Origin: Bacteroidota bacterium
GTDB lineage: Bacteria; Bacteroidota; Bacteroidia; Chitinophagales; Chitinophagaceae
Assembly: GCA_014190475.1 (NCBI GenBank)
Contig: BJGL01000017.1
Coordinates: forward strand, 1 to 35,229
Reading direction: 5' to 3'
Length of the DNA: 35,229 nucleotides
Shown: piece after piece, positions 1-10,076 of the stretch
Layout of the letters: each line of letters begins with the position of its first letter
How positions within the stretch are numbered: position 1 is the first letter of the stretch
The notes under the pieces: model-generated
Seen by the model: only the letters and a program-made list of their open reading frames with translations
Database searches by the model: none
What the model was told of the DNA's origin: nothing
Translations under genes and position numbers: made by a program

Positions 1-1
1 G

Positions 2-490
<489 letters not shown>

Positions 491-533
491 TCCTTAACCA
501 TCATTTGATAACTACTTAATCGATCTATTGATC

Positions 534-3500
534 ATGGCTATAAAAAAAGAAAACCGTCCGAAATCCGCCTTCTCCAAGATCACTATTGGTCTTGCTTCAC
601 CAGATAATATTCTGGAGAGAAGCTTTGGGGAAATTCTAAAGCCGGAAACTATTAACTACCGTACGTACAAACCTGAACGTGATGGTCTTTTCTGTGAGCG
701 CATCTTTGGTCCTGTAAAGGATTATGAGTGTGCCTGCGGAAAATATAAGCGTATCCGTTACAAGGGTATCGTTTGTGACCGTTGCGGGGTAGAGGTTACA
801 GAGAAAAAAGTACGTCGTGAAAGAATGGGACATATCAAATTGGTAGTTCCTGTTGTTCATATTTGGTACTTCAAATCGCTCCCCAACAAAATCGGATATC
901 TATTAGGAACGAGCTCTAAGAAATTAGAGTCAATCGTTTACTATGAGCGTTACGTAGTTATTCAGCCAGGTATCCGTGAGGAAAAAGGCCAGCGTGTTGC
1001 TGATCTTCTTACGGAGGAGGAATACTTGGACATTCTGGAAACACTTCCTAAGGAGAACCAGTACCTTCCTGATGATGATCCTCAAAAGTTCATTGCTAAG
1101 ATGGGTGCAGAGGCAGTACACGATTTATTAGCGCGTATTGATTTAGATCAACTCTCATTTGATTTACGCAATGCAGCTGCGAATGAAACTTCTCAGCAAC
1201 GAAAAGCTGATGCATTGAAGCGACTAAGCGTTGTGGAGGCTTTCCGTGACGCTAATCAACGAATCACGAACCGTCCGGAATGGATGGTGATGCAATATGT
1301 TCCTGTCATTCCACCGGAACTTCGTCCGCTTGTTCCCCTGGATGGAGGCCGATTTGCTTCCTCTGATTTAAATGATTTGTATCGTCGTGTAATTATCCGC
1401 AATAATCGTCTAAAGCGTTTGTTGGAAATTAAAGCTCCTGAAGTGATCCTTCGTAATGAAAAAAGGATGTTGCAGGAAGCGGTTGACTCCTTATTTGACA
1501 ACAGCCGTAAGTCGAATGCCGTTAAAGCTGAAGGTGGACGTGCGTTGAAATCACTCAGTGATGTACTAAAAGGAAAGCAAGGTCGTTTCCGTCAGAATCT
1601 TTTGGGTAAGCGTGTGGATTATTCAGGTCGTTCTGTAATTGTAGTTGGACCTGAATTGAAATTGCATGAGTGTGGTCTTCCAAAAGATATGGCGGCTGAA
1701 TTATTTAAGCCATTTATCATTCGTAAATTAATTGAAAGAGGAATTGTAAAAACAGTTAAGTCTGCCAGAAAGCTGGTTGACAAAAAAGAAGCTGTTATTT
1801 GGGATATCCTTGAGAATATTTTGAAAGGGCATCCTGTTATGTTGAATCGTGCCCCTACACTTCACCGTCTTTCCATTCAAGCATTTCAACCTAAATTAAT
1901 TGAAGGAAAGGCTATTCAATTGCATCCGCTGGTTACCTCGGCTTTTAACGCTGACTTTGATGGTGACCAAATGGCGGTACACGTTCCGTTGAGTCATGCA
2001 GCTATTTTGGAAGCACAGTTGTTGATGCTGGCTTCTCATAATATCCTTAACCCACAGAATGGTACGCCAATCACGCTTCCTTCTCAGGACATGGTGTTGG
2101 GTCTGTACTACATTACGAAAGGAAAACGTACCACCGATAAAGAGAAAATGAAAGGGGAGGGTAAGTCTTTCTACTCCAGCGAAGAGGTAATTATTGCCTA
2201 CAACGAAGGAAAGATTGACTTGCATGCATGGATCAAGGTTAAGGCCATTGTTCGAAGCGAAAGTGGTCAATTAGAAAAGAAGCTGATCGAAACAACGGTA
2301 GGACGAGTGTTGTTTAATCAACATGTTCCTGCTGAAGTAGGCTTTGTGAATGCATTACTTACTAAGAAGAACCTCCGTGAAATTATTGGAGACATCATTA
2401 ATATTACCAATGTGCCCAAAACGGCCAAGTTCCTTGACGATATCAAACAACTTGGATTCCGCACGGCCTTTAAAGGAGGTTTATCATTCAACATTAATGA
2501 TTTGATTATCCCTGATGTCAAAGAGGAATTGTTGGAGAATGCCAAGAATGAGGTGGAGGAAGTTTGGGAGAGCTACAACATGGGACTTATCACCAATAAC
2601 GAACGTTATAACCAGATTGTAGACATTTGGAGCCGAGTTGATACGCGTATTACTGAAACGTTGATTAAAGAGTTGAGCAGCGATAAGCAAGGCTTCAACT
2701 CGGTATACATGATGTTGGATTCCGGAGCCCGTGGTTCTAAGCAGCAGATTAAACAGCTGGCTGGTATCCGCGGATTGATGGCCAAGCCACGTAAATCCGG
2801 ATCGACAGGTAGTGAGATCATTGAGAATCCAATTCTTTCCAACTTTAAAGGAGGATTGAATGTATTGGATTACTTTATTTCAACACACGGAGCTCGTAAA
2901 GGTCTTGCCGATACGGCCCTTAAAACAGCGGATGCCGGTTATCTGACTCGTCGTTTGGTGGACGTAGCTCAAGATGTGGTGATTACCGAGGAGGACTGTG
3001 GCACACTTCGTGGTATTGCTACAACCGCCTTGAAAGATAATGAGGATATCATTGAGCCGCTAAGTGATCGTATCGAAGGACGTACTTCTTTACATAATGT
3101 GTATAATCCAGTTTCTGAAAAATTAATCGTAGCAGCTGGTGAGCAAATTACTGAGCAGTTAGCGAAGCAAATTGAAGATGCCGGCGTAGAGACTGTAGAA
3201 ATTCGCTCTGTGCTGACTTGTGAAAGCAAGCGTGGTGTTTGTGTGAAGTGTTATGGAAGAAACCTGGCGTCTGGAATTACTGCACAGAGGGGTGATGCAG
3301 TGGGTATCATTGCTGCGCAATCTATCGGTGAGCCTGGTACACAGTTGACCTTACGTACCTTCCACGTGGGTGGTGTGGCTGGTTCTGCTTCAGTAGAATC
3401 AACCTTAGCTGCCAAGTTTGACGGAACAATTCAGTTTGACGGACTTCGCACCGTTGCCATTGCAAACAACGAGGGAGTCAAATCTCAAGTTGTAATTGGA

Positions 3501-4826
3501 CGTACCGGTGAAGTTCGTATTGTTGATGCTAAAGCAGATCGTCTGTTAATTACCAATAACATTCCTTATGGTGCTACCCTCAATGTGAAGGATGGCCAGA
3601 AGGTAGCTAAAGGTGATGTGATTTGCACATGGGATCCATTCAATAACGTAATTCTTTCTGAGATCGACGGTAAGATCAAGTTTGAAAACGTAATCGATGG
3701 AGTAACCTATCGTGAAGAAGCGGATGAGCAAACAGGTCACCGTGAGAAAGTGGTAATCGAAACTCGAGATAAGACAAAGATCCCTTCCATTTTAGTGGAG
3801 GGTAAAGACAAGAAGTCTTACAACCTGCCTACCGGAAGTCATATTATCATTGACGAAGGGGATGATGTAAAAGCTGGACAAGTTATTGTGAAGATTCCTC
3901 GTATCCTTGGTAAACTTCGTGATATCACCGGAGGTCTGCCACGTGTTACCGAGTTGTTCGAAGCGCGTAATCCAGGTAACCCAGCTGTAGTTGCTGAAAT
4001 CGATGGGGTTGTAATCATGGGTGCTGTAAAGCGTGGTAACCGTGAGATTACCATTGAAGCAAAGGATGGCGTACAAAAGAAATACCTCGTGCCGTTAACG
4101 CGTCAGATCCTGGCTCAGGATGGGGACTTTGTGAAAGCGGGTACAGCTCTTTCTGATGGTCAGATTGCGCCGTTCGACATCTTATCTATTAAAGGTCCAT
4201 TTGCAGTACAGGAATATGTGGTAAACGAAATCCAGGAAGTTTATCGACTTCAAGGTGTTAGGATCAATGATAAGCACATCGAGGTGATCGTTCGCCAGAT
4301 GATGCGTAAGGTGAATATTGTAGATCCAGGTGATACACGATTCCTGGAGGATGACTTAGTAGATAAGTTTGAATTTGTAGAGGAGAATGATTACATCTTC
4401 GATAAAAAGGTGGTTACTGAACCAGGGGACAGCACTAAACTTCGCGCTGGACAGATTGTAAACTTGAGAGAGCTACGTGAGGAGAATTCTATTCTTCGTC
4501 GCTCCGACAAGAAAGTGGTAGAGTATCGCGATGCGAAGCCTGCTACCTCTTCGCCCACATTGTTGGGTATTACAAAAGCCTCTCTGGGCGTACAGAGCTG
4601 GATTTCAGCCGCCTCATTCCAGGAGACAACCAAAGTGCTTTCTTCTGCCGCAATCAACGGTAAAACAGACGAAATGCTCGGTCTCAAGGAAAACGTTATC
4701 ACGGGTCATCCGATACCAGCCGGTACGGGCTTGCGCGAGTTTGAGCGCATGATTGTTGGAAGCAAAGAGGAATACGAATTGCTCCAGACAACCCGAGAGG
4801 CTATGGCCTTTGATGAGGAAGAGTAA
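534..4826 (+). CDS. rpoC: RNA polymerase beta' subunit
   Basis: Catalytic beta' subunit of RNA polymerase, 1430 residues and complete. The N-terminal zinc-binding domain is visible as [13 protein letters not shown] followed by CDRCGVEV. The lid/rudder and switch region includes [16 protein letters not shown]. The absolutely conserved [12 protein letters not shown] motif, which holds the catalytic Mg2+ through three Asp residues, is at about residues 472-483. The second zinc site ([14 protein letters not shown]) and the trigger-loop/bridge-helix region ([20 protein letters not shown]) follow, and the C-terminus ends in acidic residues. I chose the ATG at 534 (MAIKKENRP) over an upstream TTG at 528, because family members start at this Met. 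Transcription ends at the strong hairpin at 4841. No truncation or unusual insertion was noticed. Confidence 0.98.
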   Translation: MAIKKENRPKSAFSKITIGLASPDNILERSFGEILKPETINYRTYKPERDGLFCERIFGPVKDYECACGKYKRIRYKGIVCDRCGVEVTEKKVRRERMGHIKLVVPVVHIWYFKSLPNKIGYLLGTSSKKLESIVYYERYVVIQPGIREEKGQRVADLLTEEEYLDILETLPKENQYLPDDDPQKFIAKMGAEAVHDLLARIDLDQLSFDLRNAAANETSQQRKADALKRLSVVEAFRDANQRITNRPEWMVMQYVPVIPPELRPLVPLDGGRFASSDLNDLYRRVIIRNNRLKRLLEIKAPEVILRNEKRMLQEAVDSLFDNSRKSNAVKAEGGRALKSLSDVLKGKQGRFRQNLLGKRVDYSGRSVIVVGPELKLHECGLPKDMAAELFKPFIIRKLIERGIVKTVKSARKLVDKKEAVIWDILENILKGHPVMLNRAPTLHRLSIQAFQPKLIEGKAIQLHPLVTSAFNADFDGDQMAVHVPLSHAAILEAQLLMLASHNILNPQNGTPITLPSQDMVLGLYYITKGKRTTDKEKMKGEGKSFYSSEEVIIAYNEGKIDLHAWIKVKAIVRSESGQLEKKLIETTVGRVLFNQHVPAEVGFVNALLTKKNLREIIGDIINITNVPKTAKFLDDIKQLGFRTAFKGGLSFNINDLIIPDVKEELLENAKNEVEEVWESYNMGLITNNERYNQIVDIWSRVDTRITETLIKELSSDKQGFNSVYMMLDSGARGSKQQIKQLAGIRGLMAKPRKSGSTGSEIIENPILSNFKGGLNVLDYFISTHGARKGLADTALKTADAGYLTRRLVDVAQDVVITEEDCGTLRGIATTALKDNEDIIEPLSDRIEGRTSLHNVYNPVSEKLIVAAGEQITEQLAKQIEDAGVETVEIRSVLTCESKRGVCVKCYGRNLASGITAQRGDAVGIIAAQSIGEPGTQLTLRTFHVGGVAGSASVESTLAAKFDGTIQFDGLRTVAIANNEGVKSQVVIGRTGEVRIVDAKADRLLITNNIPYGATLNVKDGQKVAKGDVICTWDPFNNVILSEIDGKIKFENVIDGVTYREEADEQTGHREKVVIETRDKTKIPSILVEGKDKKSYNLPTGSHIIIDEGDDVKAGQVIVKIPRILGKLRDITGGLPRVTELFEARNPGNPAVVAEIDGVVIMGAVKRGNREITIEAKDGVQKKYLVPLTRQILAQDGDFVKAGTALSDGQIAPFDILSIKGPFAVQEYVVNEIQEVYRLQGVRINDKHIEVIVRQMMRKVNIVDPGDTRFLEDDLVDKFEFVEENDYIFDKKVVTEPGDSTKLRAGQIVNLRELREENSILRRSDKKVVEYRDAKPATSSPTLLGITKASLGVQSWISAASFQETTKVLSSAAINGKTDEMLGLKENVITGHPIPAGTGLREFERMIVGSKEEYELLQTTREAMAFDEEE

Positions 4827-4840
4827 AAAGTAAAACACTA

Positions 4841-4871
4841 AGGCCGTTTCTTCTGAAGCGGCCTTTTTTTT
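4841..4871 (+). terminator. Intrinsic terminator of the rpoBC operon
   Basis: A 10-bp stem (4841-4850 with 4855-4864, one G-U pair), loop TTCT, followed directly by a run of eight T residues. It lies 15 bp after the rpoC stop and separates rpoBC from the ompH-like operon. Confidence 0.93.
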
Positions 4872-4948
4872 AACAGCAAACGCTTTGTAAAAAAATAGTT
4901 TCTCCAGAAAAATTTAAAGGGAGATACTTAACTTCAAAAAAAAATTCA

Positions 4949-5533
4949 ATGAACAAAGGATTTATAGTTTGGAATGTAGTGCTCACAGCTGGTTTGCTTT
5001 TTTTAGGAATCGGTTATTTTAATGGAGGTGGAAATGTGCGGTCTGCCCAGGCAAGCAGGCCCGGAGCTTTTAGCATGGCCTATTTTGAGATGGATTCAAT
5101 TGAGGCCAATTTTGACCTTGTGAAGGAATTGAAAGAGGAACTAGCTAAGAAAGAGCAATCCATGGAACAGGAAATGCAGAAAATGGCTGGTAATGCGCAG
5201 CAGCGTTATAACTACTATCAGCAGCAAGCTAGCACAGGATTGATGAATGAAACGCAGAGTGAAGCGGCGGGAAGAGAGTTGAGAAATTTAGAGGAGCAAA
5301 TGAAGAACAGAAAACAGGCGCTGGATGCCGAATATGGTGATTTTGTGATGCGTCGTCAAAACGAAATAAAATCAAAGATTGAGGAGTATTTGCAGGATTA
5401 TAACAAAAGGCATAGCTATACTTATATTGTTTCTTATGAGCAGGGGCTATTCTATTATAAGGATTCTGTCAATAATATCACGGCCGATCTAATTAAAGGT
5501 TTGAATGAGCGCTACAAGCCTTCTTCCAAGTAA
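4949..5533 (+). CDS. OmpH/Skp-family periplasmic chaperone-like protein
   Basis: A 194-residue envelope protein of the OmpH (Skp-like) family. It begins with an N-terminal hydrophobic segment (about residues 5-25), which looks like an uncleaved signal anchor or signal peptide. A small beta strand follows (FSMAYFEMDSIEANF, the usual OmpH start 'aYvdsd.ll'), then a long charged coiled-coil region (about 60-150), then a return strand (YTYIVSYEQGLFYYKD), which closes the body as in Skp. Skp-type proteins hold unfolded outer-membrane proteins in the periplasm. Here the tip of the tentacles is rich in Gln, Tyr and Met. It is first in a run with DUF4254 (7-bp gap), a GT9 enzyme and ispD. The start has only A-rich sequence upstream, normal for Bacteroidota. 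Family assignment is firm; client proteins are unknown. Confidence 0.85.
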   Translation: MNKGFIVWNVVLTAGLLFLGIGYFNGGGNVRSAQASRPGAFSMAYFEMDSIEANFDLVKELKEELAKKEQSMEQEMQKMAGNAQQRYNYYQQQASTGLMNETQSEAAGRELRNLEEQMKNRKQALDAEYGDFVMRRQNEIKSKIEEYLQDYNKRHSYTYIVSYEQGLFYYKDSVNNITADLIKGLNERYKPSSK

Positions 5534-5540
5534 GTAGGGT

Positions 5541-6146
5541 ATGAATGCAGAAGTCTGTAATACAATTTTTAGGAAAGTAATCGATGATTACCATTTGATT
5601 GACCAGGTTGATGCCCCTTTAGTTAATCCCTTTCCTGCTGAATCGATTGAGTCTTTACTGTATCATAAATGTTGGGTGGATACTGTTCAGTGGCATCTGG
5701 AGGATTTAGTAAGAGATCCAGCAATTGATCCGGTGATTGGGTTGACGCTAAAACGCAAGATCGATACCTCCAATCAACTTAGAACAGATTTGGTAGAGCA
5801 AATCGATGATTACCTCTTCAATCTATTTAGCGCTAATCAAACGGCCGGAACTGTTCGAATCAATACCGAAAGTCCTGCATGGGCTATAGATCGCCTCTCT
5901 ATACTCGCGCTTAAGATTTACCATATGGAGCGTGAGGTGAACAGAAAAGACGCCTCGCAGGCACACCAACAGCGATGTGAAGCAAAATTATCCGTCTTGT
6001 TAGAGCAGCGGATAGATTTATCTTTATCCATTGATCAGCTTTTAGAAGCTATCCGTTCAGGCCTTGTGCGTATGAAAGTGTATAGACAAATGAAGATGTA
6101 CAACGATGCTTCATTAAATCCAGTTTTGTATCAGCAAAAGTCATGA
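5541..6146 (+). CDS. DUF4254 domain protein
   Basis: A 201-residue, mostly alpha-helical soluble protein that I recognise as the DUF4254 family of Bacteroidota, whose biochemical function is not established. Visible conserved features are the early LLYHKCWVDTVQWHLEDLVRD helix, the NQLRTDLVEQIDDYL segment and the late LSILALKIYHMERE helix. There is no signal peptide or transmembrane segment, so it should be cytoplasmic. It sits 7 bp after the ompH-like gene. Its stop codon overlaps the start of the following GT9 glycosyltransferase (ATGA at 6143-6146), so the two are probably translationally coupled. This pairing of DUF4254 with a GT9 enzyme is recurrent in the phylum as I remember it, and it suggests a helper role in surface-polysaccharide assembly. 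That role is inference only. Confidence 0.82.
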   Translation: MNAEVCNTIFRKVIDDYHLIDQVDAPLVNPFPAESIESLLYHKCWVDTVQWHLEDLVRDPAIDPVIGLTLKRKIDTSNQLRTDLVEQIDDYLFNLFSANQTAGTVRINTESPAWAIDRLSILALKIYHMEREVNRKDASQAHQQRCEAKLSVLLEQRIDLSLSIDQLLEAIRSGLVRMKVYRQMKMYNDASLNPVLYQQKS

Positions 6147-7159
6147 GCTTTTCAGCCACAAACACGATGCTGGTGATTCGTTTTTCATCTATGGGGGATG
6201 TGGCCATGACCGTTCCTGTATTACGAAGTTTATTGTCACAGCATACTTCATTAAGGGTACTGATGGTTACCCAGCAAAACTTTGCTCCACTTTTTGCTGG
6301 CATTGACAGGTTACAGTTTATTGGGGCGGATCTACAAGGATCTCATCGAGGTATACTGGGGTTATGGAAGCTGTTCAAGTTGGTTTATAAAATATCGGGT
6401 GCTGTTCCTGTTGCTGATCTGCATAATGTCTTGCGCTCTAAGTTGTTCGCCTTCTTTTTTAAAATGCAGGGATCAAGCGTTGTTTCCCTTGATAAAGGAA
6501 GAAAAGAAAAACGTGCGTTGACCCGACAAAATCAAAAGGTACTTAAGCCGCTGACTTCTACGTTTGAACGCTATGCGCAGGTATTTCGATCCCTTGGCTA
6601 CCCGCTTCAACTCGACTCTAATTTCCTTCTCAAAAAACGTGACCAACAAGCACCTATAAAAATTGGGTTTGCTCCTTTTGCAAAGCATGTGGGAAAATCT
6701 CTTCCAATCCCGCTGGCAGAACAATTGATCGCAAACCTTCTTGAGTCAATTCCTTGCCAATTATTTCTCTTTGGAGCACCTGGAAAGGAAGCAGCACAGT
6801 TGTCAATTTGGGAGCAAACGTTTCCTTCCGCCAAAAATGTTGCTGGGCAACTTGAACTAGGCGAGGAACTCCAGCTTATCTCAAGTCTTGATCTAATGAT
6901 TACAATGGACTCAGCCAATATGCACCTTGCTTCATTAGTCAATACCCCTGTCGTGTCTATCTGGGGGGCAACACACCCATATGCCGGTTTCCTGGGGTGG
7001 GGGCAATCACAGAATCAGGTGGTTCAAACTGATTTAGCATGTCGACCTTGCTCTGTATTTGGCAATAAACCATGTTTTAGAGGTGATTATGCCTGTATGC
7101 AGCAGATCCAACCGCAACAAATTGTCCAGCAAGTTCGCTCCTATCTTTGCATATCATGA
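6143..7159 (+). CDS. Glycosyltransferase family 9 (heptosyltransferase-like)
   Basis: A 338-residue GT-B fold enzyme of family GT9, whose known members transfer ADP-heptose or related sugars onto lipopolysaccharide or other surface glycans. The N-terminal Rossmann half starts with MLVIRFSSMGDVAMTVPVLR, the typical acceptor-side motif containing the catalytic Asp. The C-terminal half has GFAPFAKHVGKSLP and the donor-site stretch LDLMITMDSANMHLASLVNTPVVSIWGATHP. A Cys-containing tail (CRPCSVFGNKPCFRGD) is typical of Bacteroidota GT9 proteins. It overlaps DUF4254 upstream and ispD downstream by 4 bp each. It is probably cytoplasmic or inner-membrane associated. The sugar donor and acceptor cannot be deduced from this window, as no LPS cluster surrounds it. 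Confidence 0.9.
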   Translation: MSFSATNTMLVIRFSSMGDVAMTVPVLRSLLSQHTSLRVLMVTQQNFAPLFAGIDRLQFIGADLQGSHRGILGLWKLFKLVYKISGAVPVADLHNVLRSKLFAFFFKMQGSSVVSLDKGRKEKRALTRQNQKVLKPLTSTFERYAQVFRSLGYPLQLDSNFLLKKRDQQAPIKIGFAPFAKHVGKSLPIPLAEQLIANLLESIPCQLFLFGAPGKEAAQLSIWEQTFPSAKNVAGQLELGEELQLISSLDLMITMDSANMHLASLVNTPVVSIWGATHPYAGFLGWGQSQNQVVQTDLACRPCSVFGNKPCFRGDYACMQQIQPQQIVQQVRSYLCIS

Positions 7160-7851
7160 AAAAGCATGCTGTTATTGTTGCCGGAGGTACAGGAGTGCGA
7201 ATGGGAACCTCGCAACCAAAGCAATTTTTAGAAATTGCAGGTGAGCCAGTGATCGTACATACCTTACGCACCTTTATCAATGCATTTCCTGATATTAAAC
7301 TAACGGTTGTTTTACCGGAAAACCATATTCAAGAAGGGACCGCAATAATCACCAGTAAATTTGATCATCCAATCGAAATCGTAGGGGGTGGAGAGACCCG
7401 CTTCCATTCTGTTCAAAATGGACTTGCTACTGTAAAGGAAGAGGCCGTAGTTTTTGTTCATGATGCCGTTCGCTGTTTGGTGAGTACTGATTTGATTCAA
7501 TCTTGCTACAATGAAACCTTGGTGGCGGGCAGTGCTGTCCCTGTACTTTCTTCGCGGGATAGTATTCGTTTTGTTGAACAAGGACAGCATCGTGTTTTAA
7601 ATCGTGTACAGGTAATGCTAGTGCAAACCCCACAGGTTTTTCTTTCCCAGTGGATCCTTCCTGCTTTTCAAGTTCCCTATGATACCGCTTTCACAGACGA
7701 AGCTACCGTGGTAGAGAGGGCAGGACATACTATCAAGTTAATTGAGGGAGAGGAGTCCAATATTAAAATTACCCGTCCGGTTGATTTACATATCGCAGCA
7801 GCGTGGCTGCAAGAAAAAAACAGGGTTAAAGGCCAACCAGCTGCTGATTGA
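7156..7851 (+). CDS. ispD: 2-C-methyl-D-erythritol 4-phosphate cytidylyltransferase
   Basis: Third enzyme of the MEP isoprenoid pathway: it couples CTP with methylerythritol 4-phosphate to give CDP-ME. The 231-residue protein has the nucleotide-binding start VIVAGGTGVRMGTSQPKQFL (Arg and Lys contacting CTP), the HDAVR motif (here followed by Cys-Leu rather than the commoner Pro-Phe), TDEATVVERAG and the C-terminal EGEESNIKITRPVDL signature. I used the ATG at 7156, which overlaps the GT9 stop as ATGA, rather than the TTG at 7147. The length is normal for IspD without an IspF fusion. Its 3' end runs 26 bp into the convergent oxidoreductase gene, and no terminator is visible between them. Confidence 0.95.
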   Translation: MKKHAVIVAGGTGVRMGTSQPKQFLEIAGEPVIVHTLRTFINAFPDIKLTVVLPENHIQEGTAIITSKFDHPIEIVGGGETRFHSVQNGLATVKEEAVVFVHDAVRCLVSTDLIQSCYNETLVAGSAVPVLSSRDSIRFVEQGQHRVLNRVQVMLVQTPQVFLSQWILPAFQVPYDTAFTDEATVVERAGHTIKLIEGEESNIKITRPVDLHIAAAWLQEKNRVKGQPAAD

Positions 7852-8812
7852 TTTTATCTATGATTTGATGGGCAACATCCATCGCTAGCATACCATCGGT
7901 TTCAGAAACCATGGTTCGTGAATTTTGCAATACGGCATCTCTAAATGAAATCAGTTCCGATTGAATAGCATTGACAGCAGGGATCTCGGGGCTGGAAATT
8001 GAAATGGTCTTTACCCCTGCATGGGTATCTATATCAAACGTAAAAGTATTTTCTTCCTCTTGTTCTCCTTTCAGTTTGATTACCTCAGTTTTCTTATCCA
8101 AAAAGTCAATTCCGATGTAAGCATCTTTTTGGAACAGTCTGATTTTGCGCATTTTTTTCATCGAAATTCTACTGCTGGTTAAGTTAGCTACGCAACCGTT
8201 ATGAAATTCTATACGAGCGTTAGCAATGTCTGGCGTGTCTGTTAGTACGGCAACTCCGCTAGCGGAAATTTGCTTGATGTCACTTTTGACCAGGCTTAGA
8301 ATAATATCAATGTCGTGGATCATTAAATCTAGAATCACACTCACTTCTGTTCCTCTAGGGTTGAATTGTGCCAAGCGATGCACTTCAATAAATAAAGGTT
8401 GTAAGGAAAGATCTTTTACGGCCAGATAAGCGGGATTAAATCGTTCTACATGCCCCACTTGTAATTTGACACCTGATTCACGGGTCAGTGCTACAATTTT
8501 TCTGGCTTCTTCCAAAGAGGCAGCAAGGGGCTTCTCTACGAATACATGTTTCCCTTTGCGAATCGCTTTTTCGCACCACTCTAAATGATGATTGGTGGGA
8601 GCTGTAATATCTACGGCTTCACAGGCTTCAATCAGTGCTTCTCCTGTTTCAAATGAAGGAATGGAAAGCTCACGGGCCACCGCTGCTGCTGTTTCGGCAT
8701 TAGGGTCATAGAAGCCCACTAATTCAACTTGCTCAATTTCTTTCCAATTAGCCAGGTGAATTTTGCCTAAATAGCCTGCCCCAATAAGTCCAACTTTCAG
8801 GATTGTGCCCAT
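7826..8812 (-). CDS. Gfo/Idh/MocA family NAD(P)-dependent oxidoreductase
   Basis: A 328-residue dehydrogenase of the Gfo/Idh/MocA family, acting on sugars, inositols or related compounds. The N-terminal Rossmann fold shows GLIGAGYLGKIHLANW (GxGxxG type), an acidic residue after the second strand (FYDPN) and the family hallmark VEKPLA, with the catalytic Lys at residue 94. The C-terminal alpha/beta domain includes the HDIDIILSL helix, which supplies the usual active-site HD pair. The substrate is not identifiable. The start codon lies only about 10 bp after the terminator of the upstream tRNA-Asp gene, leaving almost no room for its own promoter. The 3' end overlaps ispD by 26 bp on the opposite strand. 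Confidence 0.88.
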   Translation of the reverse strand: MGTILKVGLIGAGYLGKIHLANWKEIEQVELVGFYDPNAETAAAVARELSIPSFETGEALIEACEAVDITAPTNHHLEWCEKAIRKGKHVFVEKPLAASLEEARKIVALTRESGVKLQVGHVERFNPAYLAVKDLSLQPLFIEVHRLAQFNPRGTEVSVILDLMIHDIDIILSLVKSDIKQISASGVAVLTDTPDIANARIEFHNGCVANLTSSRISMKKMRKIRLFQKDAYIGIDFLDKKTEVIKLKGEQEEENTFTFDIDTHAGVKTISISSPEIPAVNAIQSELISFRDAVLQNSRTMVSETDGMLAMDVAHQIIDKINQQLVGL

Positions 8813-8820
8813 GGTTTAAA

Positions 8821-8851
8821 ATAAAAACCCCGGTATTTTGCTACCGGGGTT
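8821..8851 (-). terminator. Terminator of tRNA-Asp / leader hairpin of the oxidoreductase gene
   Basis: A perfect 10-bp inverted repeat (8826-8835 with 8842-8851, AACCCCGGTA arms, 6-base loop). On the minus strand it is followed by TTTTTAT. It lies 12 bp past the tRNA 3' end and just before the ATG at 8812, so it could either end the tRNA transcript or attenuate read-through. Confidence 0.88.
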
Positions 8852-8863
8852 GTCCAGTTTTTG

Positions 8864-8937
8864 CGGACCGGACGGGACTCGAACCCGCGACCTCCGCCGT
8901 GACAGGGCGGCATTCTAACCAACTGAACTACCGATCC
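8864..8937 (-). tRNA. tRNA-Asp (GTC)
   Basis: A 74-nt cloverleaf read on the minus strand. The acceptor stem GGATCGG pairs with CCGGTCC (one G-U). The D arm contains AGTTCAGTTGGTTAGAAT. The anticodon stem CCGCC/GGCGG encloses loop CTGTCAC with anticodon GTC. The T arm is CGGGTTCGAGTCCCG and the discriminator base is G. The 3' CCA is not encoded (the genomic bases are CAA), so maturation needs 3' processing, for example by RNase Z, and CCA addition. Confidence 0.97.
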
Positions 8938-8940
8938 GTT

Positions 8941-8954
8941 TCCCAAATTTGGGA
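8941..8954. repeat. 14-bp perfect palindrome at the tRNA-Asp transcription start
   Basis: TCCCAAATTTGGGA is fully self-complementary. It sits between the -7 element (8958-8965) and the first base of the tRNA (8937), overlapping the predicted start of transcription. It could be an operator or a short leader hairpin; no function is shown by the sequence alone. Confidence 0.6.
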
Positions 8955-8957
8955 GGG

Positions 8958-8989
8958 CAAAGATAGCGTTGGTCTTTTTCTGTTCCAAA
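8958..8989 (-). promoter_or_regulatory. Bacteroidota-type promoter of tRNA-Asp
   Basis: On the minus strand TTTG (8986-8989), a 20-bp spacer and TATCTTTG (8958-8965) match the Bacteroidota primary sigma consensus TTTG-N19-TAnnTTTG. The -7 element is perfect. Transcription should start about 10-15 bases before the tRNA. Confidence 0.8.
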
Positions 8990-9081
8990 TCATTTTTACC
9001 CCTAAATAGCCTGTCTGCGTCCAGTCCAGAAGGAGGTCAATTCCCGCTTTATCTGTAATTTCGGCCCTCACGTTTAAGGCT

Positions 9082-10050
9082 ATGCCAACAAATAAAAACA
9101 GACAGTTTATTGACTTCGAACAGCCCCTCAAGGAACTGATTGAAGAAATTACCGACCTGGAGCAAAAATCCGCAAAGGGGAAAGTTGACTACACGGCTGT
9201 GATTGAAAAATTAAATCAGCAGGTGCTTGAGAAAAGAAGTGAATTAACAAAGAACTTGAGCAGTTGGCAACGTGTACAATTGAGTCGTCACCCAGACAGA
9301 CCTTATACGCTTAAGTACATTGAAAAGATGACCACCAATTTTATTGAGTTGTATGGTGATCGCAATGTAAAAGATGATAAAGCGATGGTCGGGGGATTTG
9401 CCTCATTGGATGGCGAAACGGTGATGTTCATCGGACAACAGAAGGGAATCAACACCAAAACCAGACAGCTCCGCAATTTTGGGATGGCTAATCCGGAGGG
9501 CTATCGAAAAGCGCTTCGCTTAATGAGATTAGCGGAGAAGTTCAATAAACCAATTGTTACATTAATCGATACACCGGGTGCTTTCCCCGGGTTGGAGGCA
9601 GAGGAAAGAGGACAAGGAGAGGCCATTGCCCGCAATATCTATGAAATGATTCGGCTTAAGGTCCCTGTGATTTGTGTGATTATAGGAGAGGGCGCTAGTG
9701 GAGGTGCCTTGGGTATTGGTGTTGGCGATCGTGTATACATGATGGAAAATACTTGGTACACCGTAATCAGTCCGGAAAGTTGTTCATCGATTTTATGGAG
9801 AAGTTGGGATAAAAAGGAAATCGCTGCCGAGCAGCTTCGGTTAACTGCGGATAGGATGCTAGATTTTGGTTTGATTGACGGCATTATACCAGAACCTGCC
9901 GGAGGCGCTCATTGGGATTATGACCAGGCAGCCCAACAACTTAAAAATTTTCTTATTCCTGTATTGCGAACCTTACGCGAAATTCCCGCAGAGAAAAGAG
10001 TCCAAGAGCGGATAGAGAAATTCGGAAGAATGGGATTCTGGGAAGAATAA
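9082..10050 (+). CDS. accA: Acetyl-CoA carboxylase carboxyltransferase subunit alpha
   Basis: Alpha subunit of the carboxyltransferase half of acetyl-CoA carboxylase, which moves CO2 from carboxybiotin to acetyl-CoA to form malonyl-CoA, the first committed step of fatty-acid synthesis. The 322-residue length is standard. Visible features are the N-terminal helical region ([16 protein letters not shown]), [44 protein letters not shown], the oxyanion-hole segments [20 protein letters not shown] and [15 protein letters not shown], and the [11 protein letters not shown] motif. Its partners AccB and AccC are encoded at 20908-22754; AccD is not in the window. dapA follows after 26 bp on the same strand with no terminator between, so the two are probably co-transcribed. 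Confidence 0.97.
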   Translation: MPTNKNRQFIDFEQPLKELIEEITDLEQKSAKGKVDYTAVIEKLNQQVLEKRSELTKNLSSWQRVQLSRHPDRPYTLKYIEKMTTNFIELYGDRNVKDDKAMVGGFASLDGETVMFIGQQKGINTKTRQLRNFGMANPEGYRKALRLMRLAEKFNKPIVTLIDTPGAFPGLEAEERGQGEAIARNIYEMIRLKVPVICVIIGEGASGGALGIGVGDRVYMMENTWYTVISPESCSSILWRSWDKKEIAAEQLRLTADRMLDFGLIDGIIPEPAGGAHWDYDQAAQQLKNFLIPVLRTLREIPAEKRVQERIEKFGRMGFWEE

Positions 10051-10076
10051 CTAACCCTGTTTTACCAACACCGATT

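Noticed and set aside
528-533. TTG start for rpoC, and similar TTG starts for ispD (7147) and cmk (14795).
   Set aside because: In each case an ATG two or three codons downstream matches the family N-terminus and the operon spacing better.
8861-8863. An encoded CCA end on tRNA-Asp.
   Set aside because: The bases after the discriminator read CAA on the minus strand, so CCA is not genomically encoded.
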